Below are positions 39,941 through 49,236 of a stretch of 64,000 nt of DNA, one piece after another. Source of the stretch: Microbulbifer variabilis (lineage in GTDB: Bacteria; Pseudomonadota; Gammaproteobacteria; Pseudomonadales; Cellvibrionaceae); the NCBI RefSeq assembly GCF_023716485.1, contig NZ_CP092418.1, positions 3,145,001 through 3,209,000 of the forward strand, read 5' to 3'. How positions within the stretch are numbered: position 1 is the first letter of the stretch; each line of letters opens with the position of its first letter. The notes below the pieces were generated by a model. The model worked only from the letters and a program-made list of their open reading frames with translations, did no database searches and was not told the origin of the DNA. Position numbers and translations under genes: made by a program.

Positions 39941-41131
39941 TCACTCACCCTCGATCCCTTTGACTGACCGGACAGAATCCCAGTGCTTACAACTGGGGCA
40001 CAACCAATGCAACTGGTTACCAGAAAAACCACAGTTGCTACACCGGTAGTGTGGGCGGCTAGCGATCAACTGATCGATAAGCGCTTTCAGTAGGGAGAGA
40101 TTTTCCCTCGATCTACCCTGCGCAGTACCTATATATAAGTCCAGAAAGCGGCCAAGCCCTCGCAAAGAAGGACGCAGAGCAAGCTGCTTTCCCATAAAAG
40201 CTGCAGCGGCAGCTTCGCTATCTTGCTCCTGAATCCTGCTAGTCAGGGCAATCAGCACACTATTTGAAGGGTGCTCCTTGAGAAGCGACTCAAGATAGCG
40301 GTCCAACCCCTTCCCATCATTAAGTTCCACGTAGCAGGTGACTAACAACTCTAGAATCTCTGGGATATAGTCTGGACTTTGCTTGGGGATCCGCTGCAAT
40401 ACTTTAATGGCATCTCGCTGCTTGCCGAGCAAATATTCGAGTCGCGCCCACAACAGGCAAGCCCTGACCGAACTTCGATCATACCCTAAAGCCGCGTCGA
40501 GATGCTTTCGCGCACTCAAGTAGTCTTTGCCGGTAATAGCCTCCTCAGCCAACTCACAGCAAAAGTGTGCCTGCACAGGAGCCCAGTCCGTTGACAGCCG
40601 CTTAAAGCGGCGGCCATGCAGTAGATTTACAGCATGAATAGCCTTAGCCCACTCTCTCTCATCCCTATAGACTTCTATCAAGTGCTCGAGGCTGGTTGCA
40701 CGCAGCTCCTGTGAAGTCTCAACCAGCTCTTGTAATAGTCGCTCGGCTCTATCCAACCAACCTGCAGCAATATAGTCGCAAGCCAGCTCAAATTGGGCCT
40801 TGTGCTGGCTCTGCCTTGATAGACTAGGGCGCGCCAGCAGGTTTTGATGCACTCTAATAGCCTGGTCGTACTCCCCTCGCCTACGCAAGAGGTTCCCCAA
40901 GGCCAGGTGTGTATCGAAAGTGACCGGGCTTACCTCAAGAGAATCAATAAACTTCTCAATAGTGTCATCGGGATGCTCGCTGAGCAAATAGTTGAGCCCC
41001 TGAGCATAGGAGCGGGCGAGGGATTGCTCCTGCCCACTAAAGTCAGGCTTTTTCCTGGTACTGCCTCGACCCAGCACCCAACCGATTGCAACGGCAGCCA
41101 GTAAAAAGAAGAAATAGGCTAAGTCCAGCAA
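39941..41131 (-). CDS. lapB: lipopolysaccharide assembly protein B
   Basis: A 396-aa inner-membrane-anchored protein. One N-terminal helix is followed by about nine TPR repeats and a C-terminal rubredoxin-like zinc knuckle (RCSNCGFSGNQLHWLCPSC, two CxxC pairs). LapB (YciM) controls LPS level by steering the FtsH protease onto LpxC and scaffolds LPS assembly. Coupled to lapA with a 1-bp gap. Confidence 0.95.
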   Translation of the reverse strand: MLDLAYFFFLLAAVAIGWVLGRGSTRKKPDFSGQEQSLARSYAQGLNYLLSEHPDDTIEKFIDSLEVSPVTFDTHLALGNLLRRRGEYDQAIRVHQNLLARPSLSRQSQHKAQFELACDYIAAGWLDRAERLLQELVETSQELRATSLEHLIEVYRDEREWAKAIHAVNLLHGRRFKRLSTDWAPVQAHFCCELAEEAITGKDYLSARKHLDAALGYDRSSVRACLLWARLEYLLGKQRDAIKVLQRIPKQSPDYIPEILELLVTCYVELNDGKGLDRYLESLLKEHPSNSVLIALTSRIQEQDSEAAAAAFMGKQLALRPSLRGLGRFLDLYIGTAQGRSRENLSLLKALIDQLIASRPHYRCSNCGFSGNQLHWLCPSCKHWDSVRSVKGIEGE

Positions 41132-41132
41132 G

Positions 41133-41453
41133 TCAGTCTCCGGTAGCCTTATGATGAACAGCCTGGAGTTCGCGCTCCATCTTTTTCAGCTGCTTGTTAA
41201 GACCTCGCACGCGGCGACGCTGGGAAAAAATTGGCAAAAGGCTGGCGAGAAATCCGAGCAGGACACCCAGCAGCAACATGCAGATAAGCCAAACACCAAC
41301 GCTGCCTGACTGCAATGAGTAGCCTGCAATAACCGGGGAGATTACCTGGGAGTTTTCCACCGCGAAATAGATTCCGAGAGCAACGCATACCAGGGCCAGA
41401 AGACCGAAAATAAAGTGCATCAGCCAGCGCAGAAATGACAAGGGAACCTCCAC
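41133..41453 (-). CDS. lapA: lipopolysaccharide assembly protein A (DUF1049)
   Basis: A 106-aa protein with two membrane helices (about 10-32 and 50-72) and a basic coiled tail (RVRGLNKQLKKMERELQ), the usual LapA layout. It acts with LapB in LPS control in the inner membrane. It precedes lapB by one base and follows ihfB. Confidence 0.92.
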   Translation of the reverse strand: MEVPLSFLRWLMHFIFGLLALVCVALGIYFAVENSQVISPVIAGYSLQSGSVGVWLICMLLLGVLLGFLASLLPIFSQRRRVRGLNKQLKKMERELQAVHHKATGD

Positions 41454-41556
41454 GTTCCACTAAAGGGTGACTCTAATAGCCAATAGAATTTTCTGGCGAA
41501 CGGTACTGCCACTCGAGGAGCCCTGCCCCTCTGATCCCGCAAGCCCTAAGATGCAA

Positions 41557-41865
41557 TCATACTTCGATCCCAACCACATCATGCATACTGCGATTGACTC
41601 TGTCGCGCAACTCTTTCCCCGGTTTGAAATGGGGTACATACTTACCCGCTAACGCCACAGCATCCCCCGTCTTGGGGTTACGCCCAGTGCGCGGCGCTCG
41701 GTAGTGTAGGGAAAAACTACCAAAACCACGTATCTCAATACGCTCACCCTGCGACAGGGAGTCAGACATAGTATCCAACATCACCTTCACCGCCAGCTCT
41801 ACATCCTTAACTGGCAGCTGATCCAACCTCAACGCAATCCTTTCGATCAGTTCGGACTTGGTCAT
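41557..41865 (-). CDS. ihfB: integration host factor subunit beta
   Basis: A 102-aa HU-family protein and partner of IhfA. It begins [20 protein letters not shown] and carries [20 protein letters not shown], with the DNA-inserting arm [11 protein letters not shown]. It sits directly after rpsA, as in E. coli and Pseudomonas. A strong stem-loop separates the two. Confidence 0.97.
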   Translation of the reverse strand: MTKSELIERIALRLDQLPVKDVELAVKVMLDTMSDSLSQGERIEIRGFGSFSLHYRAPRTGRNPKTGDAVALAGKYVPHFKPGKELRDRVNRSMHDVVGIEV

Positions 41866-41925
41866 GCGCTCCGCAACCTTTGTAAGTCATTGATTTTCTG
41901 GAGTAGAGCGCCAATCATCTAATAG

Positions 41926-41957
41926 AAAGCCGGACTGGGCAACCCCAGTCCGGCTTT
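41926..41957 (-). terminator. stem-loop after rpsA
   Basis: A perfect 14-bp stem (AAAGCCGGACTGGG/CCCAGTCCGGCTTT) with a 4-nt loop lies between rpsA and ihfB. The trailing T-run is short (TTTCTATT on the minus strand), so it may be a partial terminator or an mRNA 3' end stabiliser. Confidence 0.75.
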
Positions 41958-42005
41958 CGGGTCACTCCAAGCACCAAACTTGGAGCAATGAACACTTAAA
42001 GACTA

Positions 42006-43685
42006 TTAATCTTTGTTGCTCATCTGTGCCTTAATCAGGTCACCAATAGTAGCGGGCTGAACCTGCTCAGACTGCTTCTTGCTGTGATCCTTGATGGCTT
42101 GCTTCTCGTCGTCCTGATCTTTGGCTTTGATAGACAGGCTGATCACGCGGTTCTTGCGATCCACACTAGTGATCTTAGCCTCTACCTCTTCACCTTCTTT
42201 CAGAACGTTGCGAGCGTCTTCAACCTTGTCGCGGCTGATTTCAGAAGCACGCAGAATGCCTTCAACTTCATCTGCCAGGGTAATTACCGCTTGCTTAGCG
42301 TCTACTTCCTTCACGATACCATTGACGATGCTGCCGCGATCGCTAGTGGATACGTAGTCGGAGAACGGATCGGACTCCAGTTGCTTGATACCCAGAGAGA
42401 TGCGCTCGCGCTCGGAATCGATGCCCAGGATAACAGTCTCGATTTCGTCGCCTTTCTTGAACTTGCGAACAGCTTCTTCGCCAGCTTCGTTCCAGGAGAT
42501 ATCGGACAGGTGAACCAGACCGTCGATGCTGCCGTCGAGACCGATGAAGATACCGAAGTCAGTGATGGACTTGATCTTACCGGAGATCTTGTCGCCTTTA
42601 GCGAATTTACGCGCGAAGGCATCCCACGGATTTTCCTGGCACTGCTTGATACCCAGGGAGATACGACGACGCTCTTCGTCGATATCCAGGATCATCACCT
42701 CTACCTCGTCGCCAACCTGGACAACTTTGGACGGGTGGATGTTCTTGTTGGTCCAATCCATTTCGGAAACGTGTACCAGACCCTCGACACCTTCTTCCAG
42801 CTCTGCGAAGCAGCCGTAGTCGGTCAGGTTGGTTACAACCGCCTTCACGCGGCTGTTCTCTGGGTAACGCTGCTTGATGGATACCCAAGGATCTTCGCCC
42901 AGTTGCTTCAGGCCCAGGGATACACGGCTGCGCTCGCGGTCGAACTTCAGTACTTTTACTTCGATCTCGTCGCCAACGTTCACGATCTCGCTTGGGTGCT
43001 TGATGCGCTTCCAAGCCATATCGGTGATGTGCAGCAGGCCGTCGATACCGCCCAGATCTACGAAAGCACCGTAGTCGGTCAGGTTCTTAACGATACCCTT
43101 AATGCTCATGCCTTCTTGCAGGCTTTCCAGCAGCGCTTCACGCTCTTCAGAGGTTGCAGCTTCCATCACAGCGCGACGGGAAACCACTACGTTGTTACGC
43201 TTGGCATCCAGCTTGATAACCTTGAACTCGAGCTCTTTACCTTCCAGGTGCGCGGTGTCGCGAACCGGGCGAACATCAACCAGAGAGCCGGGCAGGAATG
43301 CGCGGATATTGGCAACGTCGACAGTAAAGCCACCCTTAACCTTGCCGCTGATAACACCTTTAACCACTTCGTCAGCTGCGTGAGCTGCGTCGAGGATTTT
43401 CCAGGCTTCAGCACGCTTGGCTTTTTCACGGGACAGACGGGTTTCACCGAAACCGTCTTCTACAGCTTCCAGGGCAACCTGTACTTCGTCGCCCACCTGC
43501 AGCTCAACTTCGCCTTTATCGTTGGCGAACTGAGCAGCAGGGATAACGCCTTCAGACTTCAGGCCCGCGTGAACGGTTACCCAGTCTTTGTCTACGTCAA
43601 TTACAACACCAGTAACAATAGCGCCCGGTGCCATTTCAACGCTTTTCAGGCTCTCTTCAAATAGATCAGCAAAGCTCTCGCTCAT
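42006..43685 (-). CDS. rpsA: 30S ribosomal protein S1
   Basis: A 559-aa protein with six S1/OB RNA-binding repeats (for example [60 protein letters not shown]). It helps the 30S subunit bind and unfold mRNA. Full length for gammaproteobacteria. Downstream of cmk, upstream of ihfB. The long open frames on the opposite strand here are codon-bias shadows. Confidence 0.98.
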   Translation of the reverse strand: MSESFADLFEESLKSVEMAPGAIVTGVVIDVDKDWVTVHAGLKSEGVIPAAQFANDKGEVELQVGDEVQVALEAVEDGFGETRLSREKAKRAEAWKILDAAHAADEVVKGVISGKVKGGFTVDVANIRAFLPGSLVDVRPVRDTAHLEGKELEFKVIKLDAKRNNVVVSRRAVMEAATSEEREALLESLQEGMSIKGIVKNLTDYGAFVDLGGIDGLLHITDMAWKRIKHPSEIVNVGDEIEVKVLKFDRERSRVSLGLKQLGEDPWVSIKQRYPENSRVKAVVTNLTDYGCFAELEEGVEGLVHVSEMDWTNKNIHPSKVVQVGDEVEVMILDIDEERRRISLGIKQCQENPWDAFARKFAKGDKISGKIKSITDFGIFIGLDGSIDGLVHLSDISWNEAGEEAVRKFKKGDEIETVILGIDSERERISLGIKQLESDPFSDYVSTSDRGSIVNGIVKEVDAKQAVITLADEVEGILRASEISRDKVEDARNVLKEGEEVEAKITSVDRKNRVISLSIKAKDQDDEKQAIKDHSKKQSEQVQPATIGDLIKAQMSNKD

Positions 43686-43789
43686 TACATTACCTATAGT
43701 GCTGGGTCCAGCCGTTGGTAACTGTTGAGTTTAGTCAACCGCCAGCCAAGACCCCAACCGCGATGCCAGAACGCGGGTCGGATTACAAC

Positions 43790-43823
43790 AACGGCCGGGC
43801 AATTCTGGCAAAACCCGGCCGTT
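43790..43823 (-). terminator. stem-loop between cmk and rpsA
   Basis: AACGGCCGGG and CCCGGCCGTT form a 10-bp stem with a 14-nt loop 35 bp after cmk. There is no T-run on the minus strand, so termination strength is doubtful. It may instead shape the rpsA leader. Confidence 0.5.
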
Positions 43824-43858
43824 ATCGTTAAAAACTCTCTGCCACTGACTTCTGTGGT

Positions 43859-44548
43859 TTAGGGCGCGATTCGCTTCTGCACCAGTGCCAGTACTTCGTT
43901 GAGAACCTCTTCAATCGTCACCCCAGTACTATCGAGCTCTACCGCATCTTTCGCAGGAGCCAGGGGCGACGCTTTCCGGTTCATATCCTGTGCATCACGG
44001 GCACGGATGTCCTCCAGCAGGTCGCGGAGGCTAACAGAAACCCCCTTCTCCCGCAACTGAGCCTCGCGCCTTCTGGCGCGCTCTTCTGCACTGGCGGTCA
44101 AATAGACTTTGACTGGAGCATCGGGAAATACGGTCGTGCCCATATCGCGGCCATCAGCAACCAATCCAGGCTGTAGTCGAAAATCACGCTGGCGCTGCAA
44201 CAGTGCGGCGCGCACCCCAGGAATGGCAGCGACAGTAGAGGCCGCCATACTCACCCGCTCCATACGAATTTCATGGCTGACTTCGCGCCCTTCCAGCAGG
44301 ACCTGCAGACAACCATCACTGATCAGAAAGCGAACATCCAGATCTCTGGCAACCTCGGTCAGCGAATCCTCATCGGCCAGATCCACCTCTTTTTCCAGGG
44401 CTGCCAAAGCAGCAGCCCGATAGAGAGCGCCAGAATCCAAAAGAACAAAGCCCAGCCTATCCGCCAGCAACTTTGCGATAGTCCCCTTACCAGAACCACT
44501 GGGGCCATCAATTGTGACGACCGGTGGCAGCTTGTTCGTTTCATTCAT
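43859..44548 (-). CDS. cmk: cytidylate kinase
   Basis: A 229-aa P-loop kinase that phosphorylates CMP and dCMP. P-loop GPSGSGKGT near the N-terminus, [13 protein letters not shown] and the lid region [11 protein letters not shown]...[13 protein letters not shown] are visible. An in-frame TTG at 44560 would add four residues; I prefer the ATG. Between the tyrA-aroA fusion and rpsA, the usual Pseudomonas order. Confidence 0.96.
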   Translation of the reverse strand: MNETNKLPPVVTIDGPSGSGKGTIAKLLADRLGFVLLDSGALYRAAALAALEKEVDLADEDSLTEVARDLDVRFLISDGCLQVLLEGREVSHEIRMERVSMAASTVAAIPGVRAALLQRQRDFRLQPGLVADGRDMGTTVFPDAPVKVYLTASAEERARRREAQLREKGVSVSLRDLLEDIRARDAQDMNRKASPLAPAKDAVELDSTGVTIEEVLNEVLALVQKRIAP

Positions 44549-44614
44549 ATTTTTGTACAACTCAACTTCATTGTAAGCCGCGCAAACCGGCCCCTCCTTA
44601 ACTCATACCTTAGG

Positions 44615-46846
44615 TCATGCCAACTGCAGCTTTAGACCTGCACCGACGGCCAGCTCAGCAAAATTTGGAAAGGAGGTCGCCACATTAGCGCAGTGGAGGA
44701 TGCGAATTGTATCCTTAGCGCGCAACGATGCCACCGCAAAAGCCATCGCAATACGATGATCCCCCAAACTATCCACAGTGCCGCCTGAAAATACAGCATC
44801 TTCAGGAGAACCATCGATTACAATTCCATCCGCGGTAGGCTCCGCGCTCACACCCAAGGCAGAAAGGCCGTTAGCCATCGCCTGAATGCGATCACTCTCC
44901 TTCACACGCAACTCTTCGGCGCCGGTCAATACCGTCTGCCCCTGGGCACAAGCGGCAGCAATAAAAAGTGCGGGAAATTCATCGATAGCCAGTGGCACCT
45001 GATCCTCTGGAATGGCAATCCCCTTTAAAGGTGCATAGCGAACCCGAATATCCGCAACCGGCTCCCCCCCTACAGTACGCTTATTTAAAAGCTCTATATC
45101 GCCACCCATGGCCCGCAGGATATTGATAACCCCGTCGCGGGTGGGATTGATGCCCACATGTTCCAGCATCACATCGGCTCCCGGGGAAATAGCCGCAGCC
45201 ACCATAAAGAAAGCCGCAGAGGAAATATCCGCCGGCACATCAATACGGCAAGCCTTAAGCCTCCCACTACCACGCAAGGTCGCACAGGCGCCATTTCGCT
45301 CCACCGCATAACCAAAGCCCTGCAGCATACGCTCGGTATGATCTCGAGTGGGGGCCGGTTCTTCGGTACTGGTTTCACCTTCTGCATAAAGGCCTGCAAG
45401 TAGTACCGCAGACTTCACCTGGGCACTTGCCATTGGCAACCGGTAATTGATCCCTGACAGAGGCTTGCCGCCTTTGATCAATAACGGCGGACGCCCCTCA
45501 GGGCCAGTCTCAATAGCCGCGCCCATCTCTCGCAATGGGCTGGCAACTCGATTCATAGGGCGCTTAGAGAGGGACTCATCGCCGGTCAGGGTAACGTCGA
45601 AGCCTTGCCCCGCCAGCAAACCAGCAAGTAGGCGCATGGAGGTTCCGGAATTGCCCAGATATAGGGGGCCGGGCGGTGCCTGTAAGCCATGAAGTCCCAC
45701 CCCGTGTATTGTCACTCGGCCCTTGTCCGGCCCCTCAATCACCACCCCCATATCGCGGAAAGCCTGCAGAGTAGCAAGGGCATCCTCCCCCTCGAGGAAT
45801 CCCTCCACCTCTGTCACACCTTCAGCCAGGGAGCCCAGCATAATTGAGCGGTGAGACATGGATTTATCTCCAGGAACACGGAGTTTGCCACTCACTGTGC
45901 CACCCGGCTGGGCAATAAAAGTTACTTCCTTAGCTTGCATAGGTTCTGAATACGCTTGTTTTGCCAACATTTTTGTAAAGTGATCCCGCGCCGCTTTAGC
46001 GCGGGTAAAAACTCCCATCAACGCCGAGCTATCACCGGAGGCAATGGCACTGCGCAGGGAGGAGAGGTTGAGACTGTAGAGATCGATCGCCTGTAAAATG
46101 GCATCCCGGTTGGCCAACATAATGTCCCGCCACATCACCGGGTCGCTGGAGGCAATACGGGTAAAATCGCGAAAACCTCCAGCAGCATAGCGAAAGATAT
46201 TTTCATTCTCGGCGTCGTGGGCCAAGGTATCCACTAGGCTGAAGGCGATTACATGAGGTAGATGGCTGGTTGCAGCCAGCACCTCATCATGCTCTTCTAC
46301 CGACATTGTCAGCACCTCAGATCCTGCAGCCTGCCAAGCCTGAGCCACCAAGCGCAGGCGATCGACATCGGTATCAGGAACTGGAGTGAGGATGACACGG
46401 TGATCGCGATAAAGGTCATCTCGTGCGGCACTAACCCCGCTCTTCTCAGAGCCAGCAATCGGGTGCCCCAGCACCAGGAAGTTCGGCACCCTGCCCCAGA
46501 CCTTTTCCGCCGAGCGCTGCACACTTCCCTTAACACTGGCAGCATCGGTAACCGTTACACCTTCGGGCAGATTGTCCTTCAACTGCGCAAACACCGACTC
46601 CACCGCCAAGGTTGGCACAGCGATAAAAACCAGGTCTCCCTCCTCCAACAAGTCGAGCGCTTCCGGCAGACTGGTATAGGCACGATCGACCACGCCCAGC
46701 TTCTTTGCCTCTTCACAGACTTCCTCTTGGAGTGCGACACCGATCACCTCACGGCAGGCACCCGCCGCCTTTAGGGACAATGCGAAGCTACCACCTATAA
46801 GGCCGACACCAACCACCAATAAGCGACCTATATGAGACTTCTCCAT
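44615..46846 (-). CDS. prephenate dehydrogenase / EPSP synthase fusion
   Basis: A 743-aa two-domain enzyme. Residues 1-about 295 are TyrA: NAD site VVGVGLIGGSFALSLK, VTDAASVKGSV and GHPIAGSEKSG; it oxidises prephenate on the way to tyrosine. Residues about 310-743 are AroA: PGDKSMSHRSIMLGSLAEG, LGNSGTSMRLLAG, MASAQVKSAVLLAGL, RVKESDR and DHRIAMAF; it makes EPSP in the shikimate pathway. AroA wording (PGDKSMSHRS, TRDHTE) is nearer class II-type enzymes than E. coli AroA. The same fusion occurs in Pseudomonas. The ATG at 46846 overlaps the pheA stop (TGATG). Confidence 0.95.
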   Translation of the reverse strand: MEKSHIGRLLVVGVGLIGGSFALSLKAAGACREVIGVALQEEVCEEAKKLGVVDRAYTSLPEALDLLEEGDLVFIAVPTLAVESVFAQLKDNLPEGVTVTDAASVKGSVQRSAEKVWGRVPNFLVLGHPIAGSEKSGVSAARDDLYRDHRVILTPVPDTDVDRLRLVAQAWQAAGSEVLTMSVEEHDEVLAATSHLPHVIAFSLVDTLAHDAENENIFRYAAGGFRDFTRIASSDPVMWRDIMLANRDAILQAIDLYSLNLSSLRSAIASGDSSALMGVFTRAKAARDHFTKMLAKQAYSEPMQAKEVTFIAQPGGTVSGKLRVPGDKSMSHRSIMLGSLAEGVTEVEGFLEGEDALATLQAFRDMGVVIEGPDKGRVTIHGVGLHGLQAPPGPLYLGNSGTSMRLLAGLLAGQGFDVTLTGDESLSKRPMNRVASPLREMGAAIETGPEGRPPLLIKGGKPLSGINYRLPMASAQVKSAVLLAGLYAEGETSTEEPAPTRDHTERMLQGFGYAVERNGACATLRGSGRLKACRIDVPADISSAAFFMVAAAISPGADVMLEHVGINPTRDGVINILRAMGGDIELLNKRTVGGEPVADIRVRYAPLKGIAIPEDQVPLAIDEFPALFIAAACAQGQTVLTGAEELRVKESDRIQAMANGLSALGVSAEPTADGIVIDGSPEDAVFSGGTVDSLGDHRIAMAFAVASLRAKDTIRILHCANVATSFPNFAELAVGAGLKLQLA

Positions 46847-47949
46847 CACAGAACACCGCGCGGGTAGGACCCGAGCACTTTCAGGTCCGAGGCACAGGCG
46901 CCAACCTCTTTGAGTGCCTCCGCAATATCATCTGTATTCCGGTGCCCTTTGAAATCTACGAAAAATACATAGGTCCAATTTCCAGACTGGGATGGGCGGG
47001 TTTCCACCCTGGTGAGATCGATTCCATAACGGCGAAATGGCTCCAGCAAATCGTGCAGCGCACCCGGCTCATTGCGCATAGAGACCATCAGGGAGGTTTT
47101 GTCATCACCGCTGGCGGGCACCCGCTGGGTACCAATGATCAAGAAGCGCGTTGAGTTATCCGGTCGGTCCTCGATTTTCTCAGAAAGCACTTTGAGACCA
47201 TATAATTCGGCAGCCATATCGCCAGCGATTGCTGCAGCGTTCCACTCCCCTTTAACACGCCTGGCCGCATCCGCATTACTGGAAACCGCCACCCTCTCCA
47301 CGTTGGGGTAATGTGCATCCAGCCATTTTCGGCACTGGGCCAAACTCTGGGCATGGGAGTAAATCCGCGTGATCGATTCAGGGCGGGTCACGTCAGAAAT
47401 CATTAGATGATGGTGAATTCGCAGCTCCACCTCACCACAGATACTGAGGTTGGAGTTCATAAAGTTGTCCAGGGTATGATTAATCACACCCTCGGTAGAA
47501 TTTTCCACGGGCACTACACCGTAATTTACAGCGCCGGCTTCCACCTCGCGAAAGACCTCATCAATGGCCGCCAGCGGACGACTCTGCGCAGAATTACCAA
47601 AATGCTTCAGGGCCGCCTGCTGGGTAAAGGTACCTTCTGGCCCGAGATAAGCCACTTTGACCGGCTCCTCCAAAGCAAGGCAGGCAGACATAATCTCACG
47701 AAACAGCCGTGCCATTTCTTCATCCGTCAGGGGGCCGTCATTGCGCTCCATGGCGCGACGCAGTACCTGCGCCTCACGCTCAGGACGATAGTAGAGCGCA
47801 TCCTCACCTGTCGCTTTCTTTACTTCAGCCACTTCCAGTGCACAACTGGCTCGCTCGCTGATTAATCGCGCGATCTCTGAATCAATACTATCAATACGAT
47901 TGCGCAGCTCCAGCAGGCGCTGGTCGCCTCCCACGGTTTCCTCTGTCAT
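46846..47949 (-). CDS. pheA: chorismate mutase / prephenate dehydratase (P-protein)
   Basis: A 367-aa enzyme for two steps toward phenylalanine. The N-terminal chorismate mutase (about 10-95, LRNRIDSIDSEIARLISERA) is followed by prephenate dehydratase (about 100-275; YLGPEGTFTQQAAL, VPVENSTEGVINHTLD) and a C-terminal ACT domain (about 285-360; NEPGALHDLLEPF, TRVETRPSQSG) for feedback control by Phe. It lies 41 bp after serC and is translationally coupled to the tyrA-aroA fusion. Confidence 0.97.
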   Translation of the reverse strand: MTEETVGGDQRLLELRNRIDSIDSEIARLISERASCALEVAEVKKATGEDALYYRPEREAQVLRRAMERNDGPLTDEEMARLFREIMSACLALEEPVKVAYLGPEGTFTQQAALKHFGNSAQSRPLAAIDEVFREVEAGAVNYGVVPVENSTEGVINHTLDNFMNSNLSICGEVELRIHHHLMISDVTRPESITRIYSHAQSLAQCRKWLDAHYPNVERVAVSSNADAARRVKGEWNAAAIAGDMAAELYGLKVLSEKIEDRPDNSTRFLIIGTQRVPASGDDKTSLMVSMRNEPGALHDLLEPFRRYGIDLTRVETRPSQSGNWTYVFFVDFKGHRNTDDIAEALKEVGACASDLKVLGSYPRGVL

Positions 47950-47990
47950 CCGCTTTCTACTTTCTCCTGAAGTTAATAATTGTCTACTCT

Positions 47991-49070
47991 CTAGCCTTTG
48001 CGGGCTTCAAAGTCTGCCATAAAGGCCACTAACGCCTTCACCGCCTCAAAAGGCACCGCGTTGTAAAGGGATGCGCGCATGCCACCCACAGAGCGATGTC
48101 CCTTCAAACTCAACAGCCCAGCTGCTTCAGCCTCTTGTAAAAACGGTTTATCGAGGCGCTCATCGGCCAGCACAAATGGGACATTCATCCGCGAGCGACT
48201 GGACTTTTCTACCGGACTGGAAAAGAAATCGCTGCCATCGAGAAACTCATAGAGTAACGAGGATTTTTTAGCGGCCTGTTGGGCCATAGCTTCAACCCCG
48301 CCCTGCGCCTTAAGCCACTGGAAAACCAGGCCGGAAAGGTACCAGGCAAATGTGGGCGGGGTGTTATCCATTGAACCGGCATCGGCTGCCACTTTCCAGC
48401 TCAAACTGCGCGGAATATCTTTCATCGCCCGATCCAGGAGATCATCGCGCACTAAGGCGACCGCAATTCCCGAAGGTCCAATATTTTTTTGCGCGCCGGC
48501 ATAAATTACACCGAACTTCTCCACGTCGATCGGGCAGGAAAGGATATTTGATGACATATCCGCAACCAGAGGGCAGTCCACTTCTGGAACATAATCAAAC
48601 TCGATACCGCCAATAGTCTCGTTGGGCGTGTAATGAAGATAGGCCGCACCCTCGCTCTGCTGCCAGCTATTCTGCGCTGGCACATAACTAAAATTGCGGT
48701 CCTCGCTAGTGGCGACCACATTCACATCACCATAGCGCCGGGCCTCTTTAATCGCTTTTGCGGCCCATTGTCCCGAGTGGATAAAATCTGCCTGCTTAGA
48801 GCCGGCGCCAAACAAGTTCCAGGGTATCGCGCTAAATTGCCCGGTAGCCCCCCCCTGCAGAAACAGCACCTTATAGTTATCCGGCACCTTGAGCAGATCG
48901 CGCAAGTCCTGCTCCGCGCGCTCAGCCACCTCAACAAATTCCGGCGACCGGTGGCTAACCTCCATCACTGAACAACCCAGACCGCGCCAGTCCATCAGCT
49001 CCAACTGTGCTTGCTGTAAGACCGGTTCCGGCAGAGCCGCTGGACCAGCGCAGAAATTGTATTTCCTCAT
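47991..49070 (-). CDS. serC: phosphoserine aminotransferase
   Basis: A 360-aa PLP enzyme of serine (and pyridoxine) synthesis. It begins MRKYNFCAGPAALPEPVLQQ, the usual start; the PLP lysine lies in YAGAQKNIGPSG, and the phosphate-binding FLQGGATGQF and the C-terminal HRSVGGMRASLYNAV are present. An ATG 13 codons upstream is in frame but gives a non-conserved extension. First gene of the serC-pheA-(tyrA-aroA)-cmk-rpsA run after gyrA. Confidence 0.97.
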   Translation of the reverse strand: MRKYNFCAGPAALPEPVLQQAQLELMDWRGLGCSVMEVSHRSPEFVEVAERAEQDLRDLLKVPDNYKVLFLQGGATGQFSAIPWNLFGAGSKQADFIHSGQWAAKAIKEARRYGDVNVVATSEDRNFSYVPAQNSWQQSEGAAYLHYTPNETIGGIEFDYVPEVDCPLVADMSSNILSCPIDVEKFGVIYAGAQKNIGPSGIAVALVRDDLLDRAMKDIPRSLSWKVAADAGSMDNTPPTFAWYLSGLVFQWLKAQGGVEAMAQQAAKKSSLLYEFLDGSDFFSSPVEKSSRSRMNVPFVLADERLDKPFLQEAEAAGLLSLKGHRSVGGMRASLYNAVPFEAVKALVAFMADFEARKG

Positions 49071-49188
49071 GACCTGATTTCCACAAACTAAAAATGGTTT
49101 CAAATTCAACTAGATATGCCGACGCACAAAACACCATCTTGGGAGATGGATATCACGCTTTTAAGCATTTCTTAGGGTGCCAGAGGCA

Positions 49189-49217
49189 AGAAAGGCCGCG
49201 ATAATCGCAGCCTTTCT
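49189..49217 (-). terminator. terminator after gyrA
   Basis: Stem AGAAAGGC/GCCTTTCT with an inner GCGAT..ATCGC pairing, about 20 bp past the gyrA stop, separating gyrA from serC. The T-run is short. Confidence 0.7.
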
Positions 49218-49236
49218 GTTGGTAGTTTGGGGTGGG

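Noticed and set aside
42084..43664. 526-codon open frame on the plus strand opposite rpsA
   Set aside because: It is the exact complement of the six-repeat S1 gene; its repeats mirror S1 repeats and it has no family features. Codon-bias shadow.
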